Counted from the first letter of the stretch, positions 36,141 to 45,988 are shown. The stretch: 64,000 nt of DNA from Thermoanaerobaculales bacterium (GCA_035358815.1 DAOPQC010000012.1:1-64000); one strand, 5' to 3'. Numbers and translations: made by a program. Notes: generated by a model not told the origin, from the letters alone.

Positions 36141-37577
36141 TTATCTCTTGAAGAACCCCGAGCCGACCTTGCCGCTGCCCTCCTGGAGCCGCTGGTTGAG
36201 CTCCCGGATGCGCTCGTTGAGCAGGTTGATCTTCTGCTGGGCCTCCTCGCGGATCCTGGCCGACTCGGCCTCGGCGGCCTCGAGCTTGCGCTGCCACTGC
36301 TCGGTGCTCTCGGAGCTCTCCATGAGCGATGCCCGCAGCTCGGCGATCTCGTTCTCGAGGTCGCGCGCCTGCTCGTCCCTCTCGGCCAGCTTGAGCCGAT
36401 GGCGCTCCTCCGCCTCCTCATAGAGCTTCTTGGTCTCCAGGAGCTCCGTGATCTGAGAGAAGTCGGCGGGTGACGGTGACATGTCTCCCTCCCTGAAGCG
36501 GTCCTCGATCCTCGGGAACATCTTGCGCAGCCGCAGCGAGAGGTCGTCCGGGTCGAGCGAGGCGCGGACCGCCTGCTCGTAGGTGATGACGTCGTGGGCG
36601 AGCAGCGCGATCAGCGACTGGTTCATCGTCTGCATGCGGTAGTAGCTCACCGAGCTCTCCATCTCCTCGGTGATCTCCTTGATCTCACCGAGCTCGATGT
36701 GCTTCTGGATCTTCGGCGAGTTGATCATGATCTCGCAGGCCGGCAGCCGCTCGGTGCCCTCCTTGCGCTCGACCAGCTGCATCGACACGATCGCCCGCAG
36801 CACCAGGGCGAGCTGGCCGCGGACCTGCTCCTGCTGGTCGGACGGGAACGAGTCGATGATCCGGTCGACGGTCTGGGGAGCCGAGTTGGTGTGCAGGGTC
36901 GAGAACACCAGGTGGCCGGTCTCGGCCGCGGTCATCACCGTCGACATCGTCTCGAGGTCGCGCATTTCGCCCACCATGACCACGTCGGGGTCCTGGCGGA
37001 CGCAGTTGCGGAGCGCCTCCTTGAAGGTCGGCGTGTCGGTGCCGACCTCGCGCTGCGAGATCGTCGCCTTGTCGTCGGTGAACAGGAACTCGATCGGGTC
37101 CTCGATCGTCACCACGTGGCAAGCCCGGGTCTGCGAGATGCGGCGCAGCAGCGCGGCGAGCGTGGTCGACTTGCCGGAGCCGGTCGGACCCGTCACCAGC
37201 ACGAGGCCGGCGGGGTAGTCGGTGAAGGTCTCGATGACGTCAGGGAGGTTGAGCGCCTCGACGTTCTGGATCTCGAACGGGACGCGCCGGAAGACGGCGG
37301 CGATCGTGCCGCGCTGGAGGTACATGTTGCAGCGGAACCGGGCCACCCCGGGCACCCCGTAGCCGAGGTCGACCGCCTGCAGCTGCTCGAACTTCCGCTG
37401 CTGGGCCGGAGTGAGGATCGAGAACAGCATCTCCTCGACCTCCTTCGGCTTGATCGGCTTGGCCTTGATCGGGATCAGCCGCCCCTGGATGCGGAGCAAC
37501 GGTGGGCGCATGGGCTTGAGGTGCAGGTCAGAGGCGCCCTTCTTCGTCATGAACATGAGCAGTTCACGAAGCTCCAC
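36141..37577 (-). CDS. pilT: PilT-type ATPase with C-terminal coiled-coil extension
   Basis: 478-aa cytoplasmic hexameric ATPase powering type IV pilus retraction. Residues 1-about 350 are a full PilT: N-terminal LRELLMFMTKKGASDLHL, Walker A GPTGSGKSTT, Asp box IEDPIEF, Walker B VVMVGEMRD, His box TGHLVFSTLHT, and the AIRNLIRE-equivalent region ending in LMxxD-like QSLIALLAHDVI. Residues about 375-478 form a long charged coiled coil absent from usual 345-370-aa PilT. GTG 37577 is preferred: GAGGAG lies nine bases upstream, whereas the GTG at 37616 has none. No other pilus genes in view. Confidence 0.88.
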   Translation of the reverse strand: MELRELLMFMTKKGASDLHLKPMRPPLLRIQGRLIPIKAKPIKPKEVEEMLFSILTPAQQRKFEQLQAVDLGYGVPGVARFRCNMYLQRGTIAAVFRRVPFEIQNVEALNLPDVIETFTDYPAGLVLVTGPTGSGKSTTLAALLRRISQTRACHVVTIEDPIEFLFTDDKATISQREVGTDTPTFKEALRNCVRQDPDVVMVGEMRDLETMSTVMTAAETGHLVFSTLHTNSAPQTVDRIIDSFPSDQQEQVRGQLALVLRAIVSMQLVERKEGTERLPACEIMINSPKIQKHIELGEIKEITEEMESSVSYYRMQTMNQSLIALLAHDVITYEQAVRASLDPDDLSLRLRKMFPRIEDRFREGDMSPSPADFSQITELLETKKLYEEAEERHRLKLAERDEQARDLENEIAELRASLMESSESTEQWQRKLEAAEAESARIREEAQQKINLLNERIRELNQRLQEGSGKVGSGFFKR

Positions 37578-37842
37578 GTGGTTCGTCTCCTCGCAATCGA
37601 ATGTAGCACAAGCCACTGAATTAAATACGATTCGGGTGGGTGACGGGGATCAACCGGGAGCCTGCGCGGGCGCGCCTCCCGGCTTTCGCGGTCCGCGTCG
37701 ATCCGGGCGTCGACGGCGCCCTGGACGACCCTGCTGCGGGCGGCGGAGGACGAACTCGCAGGCCGGCCTGGCGTACCACGCGTCGACCGGCGCCGGCGGG
37801 CGCCTGCGACGGTCGGGGGGCCTGGCGCATCATGAGGGGGTG

Positions 37843-38451
37843 ATGACGGAGGCGGCCGGATTCTTTGCCGAGGTCGACGAGCTGACGCTCGCCCGGGCCC
37901 GTCGCGGCGACGTGGACGCGCTCGAGCGCCTCTACGACACCTTCGCCAGCCCTGTCTACACTCTCGGCTGCCGGCTGACGGGCGCGGCCGACCACGGGGA
38001 GGACGTCCTCCAGGAGACCTTCCTCGAGCTGCTCCGCAGCATCTCCTCGTACCGTGGCGAGGGGGCGTTCGGGAGCTGGCTGCGTCGCGTCGTCGTGTCC
38101 AAGTGCCTGATGCGCCGGCGCCGGGCATGGGTGCGGCGGGTGGAGGAGAGCCGCGAGGTCCTGGAGACCGCGGTGGACTGGTCGCCGCCGCCCGACCGTC
38201 CATGGCAGCTCAGGTTCGACCTCGAGCGGGCGCTGGCGCGGCTGCCCGAGACGGCGCGCGCGGTGGTCTGGCTGCACGACGTCGAGGGCATGACCCACGC
38301 CGAAATCGCGGGCGCGTTCGGCAAGACCGAGAGCTTCTCCAAGTCGCAGCTGGCGCGCGCTCACGACCGGCTGCGGCGGTGGCTGGTGGAAGAACGGAGC
38401 ATCGACCATGCATCTGACGACCGAGCAACTGCTGGCGCTGCGCGACGGTGA
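37843..38451 (+). CDS. RNA polymerase sigma factor, ECF type
   Basis: 202-aa ECF sigma factor. Region 2 (residues about 20-85) reads ALERLYDTFASPVYTLGCRL then ADHGEDVLQETFLELLRSI and FGSWLRRVVVSKC; region 4 (about 135-190) reads LPETARAVVWLHDVEGMTHAEIAGAFGKTESFSKSQLARAHDRLRRWL, here only cited by its ends. ATG 37843 follows GAGGGGGTG. The next gene overlaps it by 44 bases and encodes a zinc-finger anti-sigma factor, then a PDZ protein: a classic sigma, anti-sigma and envelope effector operon, probably autoregulated. Confidence 0.9.
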   Translation: MTEAAGFFAEVDELTLARARRGDVDALERLYDTFASPVYTLGCRLTGAADHGEDVLQETFLELLRSISSYRGEGAFGSWLRRVVVSKCLMRRRRAWVRRVEESREVLETAVDWSPPPDRPWQLRFDLERALARLPETARAVVWLHDVEGMTHAEIAGAFGKTESFSKSQLARAHDRLRRWLVEERSIDHASDDRATAGAARR

Positions 38452-39019
38452 CGGCCCGCCCGGGGCCCGGCGCCACCTGCTGGAGTGCACGGAGTGCGCC
38501 CGCCGGCTGGAGGCGACGGAGCAGCTGCGATCGGCGCTGCGGGCCCTGCCGGGCCTCGAGCCGCCGGCCGGAGCGTGGCCGCAGATCATGGCCGAGCACC
38601 GCCGGCGGCAGCGCGCCCGGCGGCGGCTCGCCTGGGCGGCGGCCGCGGCAGCCTTGCTCGTGATGGCGGTGACTGCCGGGGTGGCGCTCCGGCCGGCGCC
38701 GAACCGGCCCGCCGGGCCGCAAGCCGCACGCGGCGACGACCTCGCCGGCCTGATGAGCGCGTCGCGCGAGCTCGAGATGGTCCTGCGGTCGCCGTCGCTG
38801 CGGTCGCCGGTGCTGCGGCCGGCCGAGGCGGCGCGGATCGTCGCCCTGGAGGACCGGCTCGCGCTCATCGACACCCAGCTCATCACGGTCCAGTCCGGCC
38901 CCTCCCCCGAACGGCAGCTCGAGCTGTGGAGCGACCGCGTGCAGCTGCTCGACCAGCTCGTCCGCGCTCGCGGTCGCTACGACGGCGGCGGCGGGCTTCA
39001 GAACGCCATTGACCTCTGA
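38408..39019 (+). CDS. Zinc-finger anti-sigma factor, membrane-bound
   Basis: 203-aa protein. Residues 1-40 form an anti-sigma zinc finger: the H...CxxC pattern is seen in ARRHLLECTECARRL. Residues about 75-95 form one membrane helix (LAWAAAAAALLVMAVTAGVAL), preceded by a very basic RRRQRARRR, so the N-terminus is cytoplasmic and the C-terminal helical domain periplasmic. It should hold the upstream ECF factor inactive until an envelope signal releases it. The gene overlaps the sigma gene by 44 bases, ensuring coupled production. The C-terminal domain is not a recognised sensor. Confidence 0.85.
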   Translation: MHLTTEQLLALRDGDGPPGARRHLLECTECARRLEATEQLRSALRALPGLEPPAGAWPQIMAEHRRRQRARRRLAWAAAAAALLVMAVTAGVALRPAPNRPAGPQAARGDDLAGLMSASRELEMVLRSPSLRSPVLRPAEAARIVALEDRLALIDTQLITVQSGPSPERQLELWSDRVQLLDQLVRARGRYDGGGGLQNAIDL

Positions 39020-39040
39020 CGGAAGTGAAAGGAGAGCACC

Positions 39041-39955
39041 GTGACACGGAAGATCCGGCTCGCAGCGTTGATCATGGCAGCCCTGCCCGCATGGACGTTC
39101 GCCGGCCCGCAGGAGCACGAGAGCTCGGAGGAGGCGCTCGACAAGGCCCACCACGAGCTGCAGAAGGCGATCGAGACGATCCGCGTCTACCACCTCGGCG
39201 ATGAGGACAGGGTGGTTCACTGGAAGGGTGTTGAAGGCGACGAGGCGGTTCTCGAGATGGGACGGCCGCGGATGGGCATCCTCGTCGAGTCGAACGACGA
39301 CGACCCGGCCGGGGCCGTGGTGGTGGCGGTGACCCCGGGCGGGCCGGCCGACGAGGCCGGGCTGGAGGCCGGCGACGTCATCACCCGCGTCGACGGCGTG
39401 GCGCTCGACGGCGAGGACGGCCGGCCGCACGATGCCCTGATCCGGACCCTGGCGGCGAAGAGCGAGGGCGACTCGGTCACCGTGGACTACCTGCGCGACG
39501 GCGGGGCCCGCACCGCGACGGTCGTGCTCGAGGGCCTCGACGTCGACAAGCTGATCGTGCGCGGGCCCGCGGTCTGGATGTCGCGCGACCGGAAAGAGCT
39601 GCCGGTGCCCCCGGGGGCGCCCGAGATGGCGTGGTTCTTCCCCGCCGGTTGGCTCGACATGGAGCTGGTGTCGCTGAACGCCGAGCTCGGCGAGTACTTC
39701 GGCACCGACGAGGGCGTGCTCGTGGTGCGGGGGCCGTCGAGCCGGGAGCTCGGCCTGCGCGGCGGCGACGTCATCCTCAGCATCGACGAGCGGCCGGTCA
39801 AGAGCCCGACCCACGCGATGCGGATCCTGCGCAGCTACGAGCCCGACGAGCGGCTTTCAATCGAGGTCATGCGCCACGGCCGCCGCGAGACCGTCGAGGG
39901 CAGCGTCCCGGAGCACCAGGTTCCAATCCTGGAGGACCTCCCGCACGACGAATGA
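39041..39955 (+). CDS. Exported protein with two PDZ domains
   Basis: 304-aa exported protein: signal peptide residues 1-21 (LAALIMAALPAWTFA), a helical segment, PDZ 1 about residues 75-165 (MGILVESNDDDPAGAVVVAV, GGPADEAGLEAGDVITRVDG) and PDZ 2 about 205-300 (EYFGTDEGVLVV, ELGLRGGDVILSIDERPV). No protease domain, so it may be a scaffold or adaptor recognising protein C-termini in the envelope. GTG 39041 follows GAAAGGAGAGCACC. It closes the ECF sigma/anti-sigma operon and could be its stress effector or signal detector. A truncated MITE-like element starts four bases after its stop. Confidence 0.83.
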   Translation: MTRKIRLAALIMAALPAWTFAGPQEHESSEEALDKAHHELQKAIETIRVYHLGDEDRVVHWKGVEGDEAVLEMGRPRMGILVESNDDDPAGAVVVAVTPGGPADEAGLEAGDVITRVDGVALDGEDGRPHDALIRTLAAKSEGDSVTVDYLRDGGARTATVVLEGLDVDKLIVRGPAVWMSRDRKELPVPPGAPEMAWFFPAGWLDMELVSLNAELGEYFGTDEGVLVVRGPSSRELGLRGGDVILSIDERPVKSPTHAMRILRSYEPDERLSIEVMRHGRRETVEGSVPEHQVPILEDLPHDE

Positions 39956-39958
39956 CCG

Positions 39959-40131
39959 CTGGGAGTTCGTGCAGCGTTGGCCTTCCGAGGGGTTGTGGTG
40001 GACTGGATGTGCAGGGGACGGCCATTGCGGCACGAGCTCCTTCGGGTAGGTGGCTGGTCAAGGTGTGTCACGTGGGCGAGTCACGTGTTCTCAGTGCGGC
40101 CGTGGTGGGTGGTCGGTGCTTCGTGCGGGCT
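39959..40131 (+). mobile_element. MITE-like element, truncated copy B
   Basis: 173 bases matching the left half of copies A and C: start CTGGGAGTTCGTGCAGCG, then TGGCCTTCCGAGGGG, GACGGCCATTGCGGCACGAG and a GGTGGTCGGTGC segment. It lacks the palindromic core and right terminal repeat, so it is a 3' truncated relic. It begins four bases after the PDZ gene stop and ends next to the cobalamin adenosyltransferase. Confidence 0.65.
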
Positions 40132-40163
40132 CATCGACGGTGCCCGTGGGATATGATCGCGGG

Positions 40164-40727
40164 GTGAAGATCTACACCAAGACGGGGGACGGCGGCGAGA
40201 CCTCGCTGCTCTCCGGCGGCCGGGTCGCCAAGGACCACCCCCGGATCGAGGCCTACGGCACGCTCGACGAGCTCAACTCCTTTCTCGGCCTGCTGCTGAC
40301 CGAGCCGCTGCCCGAGGCTGCCGCCGGCGAGCTCGCGAGGGTCCAGAGCGCCCTGTTCGCGATGGGTGCCGCCCTCGCCGATGCCGAGGGCCGCTTCGAC
40401 CACGACCCCCGCAAGTGGGCGGCGGTGCCGCTCGAGGGCTGGATCGACGGCATGGACGGCGAGCTCGAGCAACTTCGGAGCTTCATCCTGCCGGGCGGCT
40501 GCCGGGCGGCCGCGATCGCCCACGTCGCGCGGACCGTCTGCCGCCGCGGCGAGCGCTGCGCGATCGCCGCCGGCCGCGAGCCCGGGGGGATCCCGGACGG
40601 CGTCGTCGTCTACCTCAACCGGCTCTCGGACTGCCTGTTCGTGCTCGCCCGCTGGCTCAACGCGAAGGCCGCCGTCGCCGAGCGCCGGTGGCCCGCCGGG
40701 CCGGGGCCGCGGCGCGGCCAGGAATGA
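40164..40727 (+). CDS. Cob(I)yrinic acid a,c-diamide adenosyltransferase, PduO type
   Basis: 187-aa enzyme transferring the adenosyl group of ATP to cob(I)alamin to make coenzyme B12. PduO/MMAB features: N-terminal ATP loop KIYTKTGDGGETSLLSGGRV, the DELNSFLGLL helix, FILPGGCRAAAIAHVARTVCRRGER and YLNRLSDCLFVLARWLN. GTG 40164 is chosen since VKIYTKTGDGG is the usual N-terminus; TATGAT lies just 7 bases upstream, so a leaderless or very short-leader transcript is possible. No B12-dependent enzyme is nearby. The gene precedes the phoH operon by 254 bases. Confidence 0.92.
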   Translation: MKIYTKTGDGGETSLLSGGRVAKDHPRIEAYGTLDELNSFLGLLLTEPLPEAAAGELARVQSALFAMGAALADAEGRFDHDPRKWAAVPLEGWIDGMDGELEQLRSFILPGGCRAAAIAHVARTVCRRGERCAIAAGREPGGIPDGVVVYLNRLSDCLFVLARWLNAKAAVAERRWPAGPGPRRGQE

Positions 40728-40981
40728 GGGCCGCCGCCACCGGAGTTTTCACGGCAGAGGACGCCTCCGCGGGCCGGGAGCGCGTGTCACAGGCCCGCCG
40801 CTGGTACAATGACCGGGTGCGGACGCGCGGACTCCGGTCTGATTGGCGGCCCCGGCACCCTCGCCGTGCGTATCGCGAGGTTTCGATCATCCGTGGATAG
40901 CCATCAACGTCTTCCACCTTGGACCGGCGCCTGGCCTCGGTCGGCTGGTGCCGCCGGGTGGCGGCGGCTGAGGGACGGCCG

Positions 40982-41947
40982 ATGCAGCAGCTGACCCTCA
41001 CCGAGGCCAACGTCGAGCGGCTGTTCGGCATCAAGGACGAGAACCTCCGCTACCTCGAGGAGCGCCTCGGAGTCACGGTCAGCGCCCGCGGCTCCGCGGT
41101 GTCGGTCTCGGGCGACGAGCGGGGGGAGCAGATCGCCGCTCGGCTGCTCGCCTCCTTCGACAAGCTGCTGTCCTCGGGTGGGCTGGTCGGCAAGGACGAG
41201 TACCGGACCGGGGTACGGGTTCTCGAGGAGGACCTCGACATCGACCTCGTCGAGTTCTTCCTCGACGCCGGGATCCCGGACACCCTCAAGCGCCTGGTCG
41301 TGCCGCGCAACCTCAACCAGCGGCTGTTCATCCAGGCGGTGTGCAAGCACGACTACGTGTTCGCCGTCGGCCCGGCCGGCACCGGCAAGACCTACCTCGC
41401 GGTGGCGATGGCGGCGGCCGAGCTCCTCGACAAGCGGGTCCGGCGGATCGTGCTCGCGCGGCCGGCGGTGGAGGCCGGCGAGCGGCTCGGCTTCCTGCCC
41501 GGCGACATGGTCGAGAAGATCAACCCCTACCTGCGACCGGTGTACGACGCTCTCTACGACATCCTCGGCTACGAGAAGGTGACGAAGATGATCGAGCGGC
41601 AGGCGATCGAGATCGCGCCGCTCGCCTTCATGCGCGGCCGCACCCTGAACGACGCCTTCATCATCCTCGACGAGGCCCAGAACACGACCCACGAGCAAAT
41701 GAAGATGTTCCTGACCCGGATGGGCTTCCACTCGAAGACGGTGATCACCGGCGACATCACCCAGACCGACCTCCCGGCGGGCCAGGTGTCGGGGCTGGTC
41801 GAGGCGCTGGAGATTCTCCAGGGGACGCCGGACCTGTCGTTCATCAGCTTCACCCACCGTGATGTCGTGCGGCACCGCCTGGTCCAGGAGGTGGTGGACC
41901 GCTACGAGCGGTGGGAGGCCCGCAGGGGCCGCAACGGTCGACGTTGA
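40982..41947 (+). CDS. phoH: PhoH family protein (PhoH-like ATPase)
   Basis: 321-aa cytosolic ATPase. N-terminal KH-like region (residues about 20-90), then the PhoH P-loop domain: Walker [16 protein letters not shown], Walker [12 protein letters not shown], and [14 protein letters not shown] with [15 protein letters not shown] at the end. PhoH works next to YbeY in RNA handling and ribosome quality control in many bacteria. ATG 40982; a -10-like TACAAT at 40805 is the best upstream candidate promoter element. The stop overlaps the next start (TGATG), so this is the first gene of the phoH-pgpH-ybeY-corC-era operon. Confidence 0.92.
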   Translation: MQQLTLTEANVERLFGIKDENLRYLEERLGVTVSARGSAVSVSGDERGEQIAARLLASFDKLLSSGGLVGKDEYRTGVRVLEEDLDIDLVEFFLDAGIPDTLKRLVVPRNLNQRLFIQAVCKHDYVFAVGPAGTGKTYLAVAMAAAELLDKRVRRIVLARPAVEAGERLGFLPGDMVEKINPYLRPVYDALYDILGYEKVTKMIERQAIEIAPLAFMRGRTLNDAFIILDEAQNTTHEQMKMFLTRMGFHSKTVITGDITQTDLPAGQVSGLVEALEILQGTPDLSFISFTHRDVVRHRLVQEVVDRYERWEARRGRNGRR

Positions 41948-44253
41948 TGACGACGGGATCGAGGCCGCGCGCGGAGAACCGTGCGGTCACGCGGATCCAG
42001 CGTGGCCTCGAGGAGCCCAAGGACGTCTGGGGCAGGCTCCTCGGCTTGCCGCTGCTGTGGGGGCTGGTTGCGGTGCTCGGCTGCAGCCTGCTGCTGATGC
42101 CGCGCGTCGGCCGGCACCTTCCCGAGTGGGACCCCGGCGAGGTCGCGACGCAGGACGTGGTCGTTCCCTACGACCTGACCCTCCCCGACGAGACTGCCAC
42201 CGAGACGGTGCGCCAGGAGGCCCGCGCTTCGGTGCTCCCGGTCTACGACTTCGAGCCGCGCCTCCAGCTCGAGCTCGCCGACGGCATCGGCCGGCTGTTC
42301 ACCGCCTGTCGCGCCGGGGCCGCGGCTGACGAGCTGCCCGCCGCGTCCGGCCTGATGGTCCCCGAGCCGATGCGCCTGGTGCTGGCGGACTCGGAATGCG
42401 GCCCCCAACTCGAAGACGCCCTGATCGACCTGATCTTCCAGGTCGACCAGACCAGGATCGTCGATGATCTCAACGCGCTCGAGCGCCGCGGCGCGCAGGG
42501 CGTGCTGGTTCGCAACCTCCAGTCGGGCGTCGAGCAGCCCGCCAGCCTCGGCGAGCTGTCCGTGGCGATCGACGCGCGGGCCGGCCTCGAGGACGCGCTG
42601 CGGACCCGCCTGCTCGAGCAGGACGCGGTTGCGCGCCGCTGGATCAAGCCGACGCTCGAGTTCCTGGAGGCGAACCTCGAGCCCAACCTGGTGTTCAGCC
42701 GCGCCGAGACCGCGCGGCGGATCCGCGCCGCCGAGGAGCAGATCGCCCCGGTGTCGCGCGTCTTCCGGCGCGGCCAGGTGCTGATCCGCCGCGGCGACAC
42801 CGTGACCCAGGCGGTCGGCCGCACCCTGCGGCTGATCAACGATCAGCGCCGCGACGTCACCAAGTACTCGACGCTCGCCGGGATCACCCTGCTGATCGTG
42901 CTGATGGTCGCAGGCTGGCGCAAGATCCTGCGCCGATTCGCTCCCGTGTCGGGGTGGCCGCGCGAGCTGTCCATGGTCTACCTGCTGATGGTCTTTTTCG
43001 CGGCCCTGAACCGGCTCGGCGTGTTCCTCGCGACCTCGATCGCCGCCAGCGGCGGGGCGTTCTGGTCGTCGGCCGACTCCTATCTGTGGGGGATGCCGTA
43101 CGCCGCCGGGCCGATCACGATCTTCGTGCTGCTGGGGATGCAGCCCGCGGTCCTGTTCGCGGTGTTCACGGCCCTCACGGCGGGCATCCTGCTGGGGGGC
43201 GACTTCGAGGTGGTGGTGTTCGCCCTCGCCGCCGGCCTGGTCGGCGCGCTGGCGCTGCACCGGTTCAGCGACCGCGGCCGGCTGAGCCGGGTCGGGCTGG
43301 CGGTCGGCGTCTGCAATGTGGTCGTCTGGGGGATCCTCACCCTCTACCGCGGGGTCCCGGAGATGCCGGAGACGATGGCGCTGTCGGCTGCCGCCGCCTT
43401 CGTCGGTGGTCCGCTCGCGGTGGTGGTGGCGTCGTCGGTGCTGCCGGGCTTCGAGTGGCTGTTCGGGGTCACCACCGACATGCGCCTGCTCGAGCTCTCC
43501 AACCAGAACCTGCCCCTGCTCAAGCAGCTGTCAATGGATGCGCCGGGGACCTACCAGCACTCGCTCGCGGTCGGCAACCTGGCCGAGGCCGGGGCCAACG
43601 TCATCGGCGCCAACGCACTGCTGCTCCGGGTCTGCGCCTACTACCACGACGTCGGCAAGATCCACAAGCCGGAGTACTTCGTCGAGAACCAGCGCGGCGC
43701 CAACCCCCACGACACGCTGTCTCCCTCGATGTCGTCGCTGGTGATCCAGAGCCACGTCAAGGAAGGCCTCGAGCTCGCGGTCAGGGAGAAGCTGCCGCTG
43801 CCGATCCGCCAGGCGATCGCGACCCATCACGGCACCAAGCTGATCCGCTACTTCTACAGCAAGGCCCAGGAGCACGCCGACCCGGACCTCGGCGAGGTGC
43901 GCGAGGTCGACTATCGCTACCCCGGGCCCAAGCCCCACTCCAAGGAGCTCGGGATCCTGCTGCTCGCTGATGCGGTCGAGGCCGCGGCCCGGACCCTCGA
44001 GGTGCCGAGCCCGGCCAAGATCCAGTCGATGATCGACAAGATATTCACCGATGTGCTCGAGGACGGGCAGCTCGACGACTGCGACCTGACGTTCGCGGAG
44101 CTCGACAAGGTCGCGTCGGAGTTCATGTGGGTGCTCACGAACATGTACCACCACCGGATCGACTACCCGGGGTTCGAGTTCAACAGGAGGCAGCGCAAGC
44201 GTGACACGGGTTCACTTCAGGTGGGATCGAAGGCCCTCGCAGCCCGCGGCTGA
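41947..44253 (+). CDS. 7TM-HD domain phosphohydrolase, PgpH-type c-di-AMP phosphodiesterase
   Basis: 768-aa membrane enzyme. Order: cytoplasmic N-terminus and first helix (about residues 30-55), an extracytoplasmic 7TMR-HDED domain (about 60-285), seven helices (about 290-510), and a cytosolic HD domain (about 540-740). HD-domain metal ligands: TYQHSLAVGNLAE, AYYHDVGKIHKPEYF, ATHHGT. PgpH of this architecture degrades the second messenger c-di-AMP to pApA in Listeria; a similar role is inferred. The ATG overlaps the phoH stop. YbeY starts 52 bases before this gene ends, so all three are translationally linked. Confidence 0.9.
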   Translation: MTTGSRPRAENRAVTRIQRGLEEPKDVWGRLLGLPLLWGLVAVLGCSLLLMPRVGRHLPEWDPGEVATQDVVVPYDLTLPDETATETVRQEARASVLPVYDFEPRLQLELADGIGRLFTACRAGAAADELPAASGLMVPEPMRLVLADSECGPQLEDALIDLIFQVDQTRIVDDLNALERRGAQGVLVRNLQSGVEQPASLGELSVAIDARAGLEDALRTRLLEQDAVARRWIKPTLEFLEANLEPNLVFSRAETARRIRAAEEQIAPVSRVFRRGQVLIRRGDTVTQAVGRTLRLINDQRRDVTKYSTLAGITLLIVLMVAGWRKILRRFAPVSGWPRELSMVYLLMVFFAALNRLGVFLATSIAASGGAFWSSADSYLWGMPYAAGPITIFVLLGMQPAVLFAVFTALTAGILLGGDFEVVVFALAAGLVGALALHRFSDRGRLSRVGLAVGVCNVVVWGILTLYRGVPEMPETMALSAAAAFVGGPLAVVVASSVLPGFEWLFGVTTDMRLLELSNQNLPLLKQLSMDAPGTYQHSLAVGNLAEAGANVIGANALLLRVCAYYHDVGKIHKPEYFVENQRGANPHDTLSPSMSSLVIQSHVKEGLELAVREKLPLPIRQAIATHHGTKLIRYFYSKAQEHADPDLGEVREVDYRYPGPKPHSKELGILLLADAVEAAARTLEVPSPAKIQSMIDKIFTDVLEDGQLDDCDLTFAELDKVASEFMWVLTNMYHHRIDYPGFEFNRRQRKRDTGSLQVGSKALAARG

Positions 44254-44626
44254 GGCCCTGCGGCGGGTCGTGGTCGAGGCCGTGAGGAGGGCGCGCGGGC
44301 CGGCGTGCGAGGTGCACGTCGTGCTGACCGGGGACGATGAGCTGCGTCGCCTCAACCGCACCTACCGCAACCTCGATCGCCCGACCGATGTCCTGTCGTT
44401 CGCCGATGGAGACACGTTGCCGACCGGCACGGTCCTGCTCGGTGAGATCGTCGTGTCGCTCGACGCGGCGCGCCGCCAGGGCGCGGATTTCGGCCACGGC
44501 GAGCTGCGCGAGCTCGAGGAGCTGGTGCTGCACGGGACCCTCCACCTGCTCGGCCACGATCACGAGCAGGACGGCGGCGAGATGGAGGCCATCGAGCTCG
44601 ACCTGCGCGAGGAGATTCTCAAGTGA
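44201..44626 (+). CDS. ybeY: Endoribonuclease YbeY (16S rRNA maturation)
   Basis: 141-aa metal-dependent endoribonuclease needed for 16S rRNA 3'-end processing and 70S ribosome quality control. The zinc motif H-x3-H-x5-H is complete in HGTLHLLGHDH, and LNRTYRNLDRPTDVLSFA is the second family signature. GTG 44201 has a strong CAGGAGG 10 bases upstream inside the pgpH reading frame, so the 52-base overlap is real. Its own stop overlaps the next GTG start. The length is normal. Confidence 0.94.
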   Translation: MTRVHFRWDRRPSQPAAEALRRVVVEAVRRARGPACEVHVVLTGDDELRRLNRTYRNLDRPTDVLSFADGDTLPTGTVLLGEIVVSLDAARRQGADFGHGELRELEELVLHGTLHLLGHDHEQDGGEMEAIELDLREEILK

Positions 44627-45891
44627 ACGGCCACATCGCGTCCTGGCTCGGCCACCCGGTGACGCTGCTGCTGGCCGCGGTGCTGCTGGGCGTCTTCCTG
44701 GTGATCGTCGAGGTGCTCCTGCGCAGCCTCGCCGAGATGGGCAACGTCCGCTTCCAGGGCATGCTCGAGGACCATCAGAAGCTGCTGCCGGTGGAGGCGG
44801 AGACGCCCCTCCACATGTCACGCCTGCTCGACGCGCTGCGCTGGCTCGAGGTCGTCGGCGCGGGGCTGCTGTGGACGGTGCTGTTCCTGCTGTCCGGCGG
44901 CAACCGCGGGCTGGGGTTCGCGCTCGGTGTGCTGGTTCCGGTGGGGCTGATCGCCGCCTCGAGGCTGCTGATCGGCGCCGTCGCGGAGGACGCGGTGGTC
45001 ACCCTGCTGCGCGTGGTGCGGCCAGTGGTGTGGCCCCTGGTGGCGCTGATTGCCAGGTTCGACCCGGGTCCCCAGGAGCCCCCTCCCGAGGACGACGACG
45101 AGGAGGTCAGCGAGCGGGAGCTGCGGGCCTATCTGCAGGCGGGGCACGCGGCCGGGATCTTCGAGCGCGAGGACACCGAGATCGTGGAGTCGCTCGTCGA
45201 CTTCTTCGGCGCGGTGGTCCGCGAGGTGATGACTCCCCGCACCGACATGGTGGCGCTGGCTGACACCGCGTCGCTCGAGGAGGCGCTCGACCTCTTCGTG
45301 AGCTCGCGCAAGAGCCGGATCCCCCTCTACCACGAGACGGTTGACCAGATCGTCGGCGTCGTCCACGTCAAGAACCTGGTGCGGCACCTGAGGTCGGGGA
45401 AGCCGGCGACCCTCACCGAGCTCGTCCACCCTTGCCTGGTGGTCCCCGAGAGCAAGGAGCTGGGCGAGCTGGTGCGCGACTTCCAGCGCGAGCGCCAGCA
45501 GATGGCGATCGTGGTCGACGAGTACGGCGGGACCTCGGGCCTGGTCACCCTCGAGGACGTTCTCGAGGAGATCGTGGGCGACATCCACGACGAGCACGAG
45601 GAGACGCAGCCCCCCGAGTGGGAGGAGCTGGCCCCCGGGGTCTACCGGCTGCAGGGCCGGGCCGGCATCGAGCTGCTCACCGAGCTCTATGACGTCGATG
45701 TCAGCGAGGACGACTTCGACACCATCGGCGGGCTGGTGTTCTCGAGGCACGGCACGGTGCCGGAGACCGGCGCAACCGTGGACGATCCCGGCCACGGGCT
45801 TGTCTTCACGGTGGACGAGATGGACGGGCGGCGGATCGTCAGCGTCACCTCGCGGCGTCTCGAGCGCCCCCTGCCGCGGCCCGAGGCGTGA
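44623..45891 (+). CDS. CorC/HlyC family protein with CBS pair
   Basis: 422-aa membrane protein: hydrophobic helices near residues 12-35, 75-95 and 100-135 (a CNNM-like DUF21 region), then a CBS pair (about 195-320) with [32 protein letters not shown], and the transporter-associated CorC_HlyC domain (about 340-415) starting [20 protein letters not shown]. The family is linked to Mg2+/Co2+ homeostasis, and this position between ybeY and era is conserved. GTG 44623 overlaps the ybeY stop. Calling it hemolysin would be historical only. Confidence 0.87.
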   Translation: MNGHIASWLGHPVTLLLAAVLLGVFLVIVEVLLRSLAEMGNVRFQGMLEDHQKLLPVEAETPLHMSRLLDALRWLEVVGAGLLWTVLFLLSGGNRGLGFALGVLVPVGLIAASRLLIGAVAEDAVVTLLRVVRPVVWPLVALIARFDPGPQEPPPEDDDEEVSERELRAYLQAGHAAGIFEREDTEIVESLVDFFGAVVREVMTPRTDMVALADTASLEEALDLFVSSRKSRIPLYHETVDQIVGVVHVKNLVRHLRSGKPATLTELVHPCLVVPESKELGELVRDFQRERQQMAIVVDEYGGTSGLVTLEDVLEEIVGDIHDEHEETQPPEWEELAPGVYRLQGRAGIELLTELYDVDVSEDDFDTIGGLVFSRHGTVPETGATVDDPGHGLVFTVDEMDGRRIVSVTSRRLERPLPRPEA

Positions 45892-45988
45892 TGAGGCCGG
45901 GTCGGCGCCGAGGCCACCGGTCGTGCGTGCCGCGCGGGCGCCCGTTCGCGTCCTTCGCCTGGCCGGCGGTGCGGCCGACAGGATCCCG

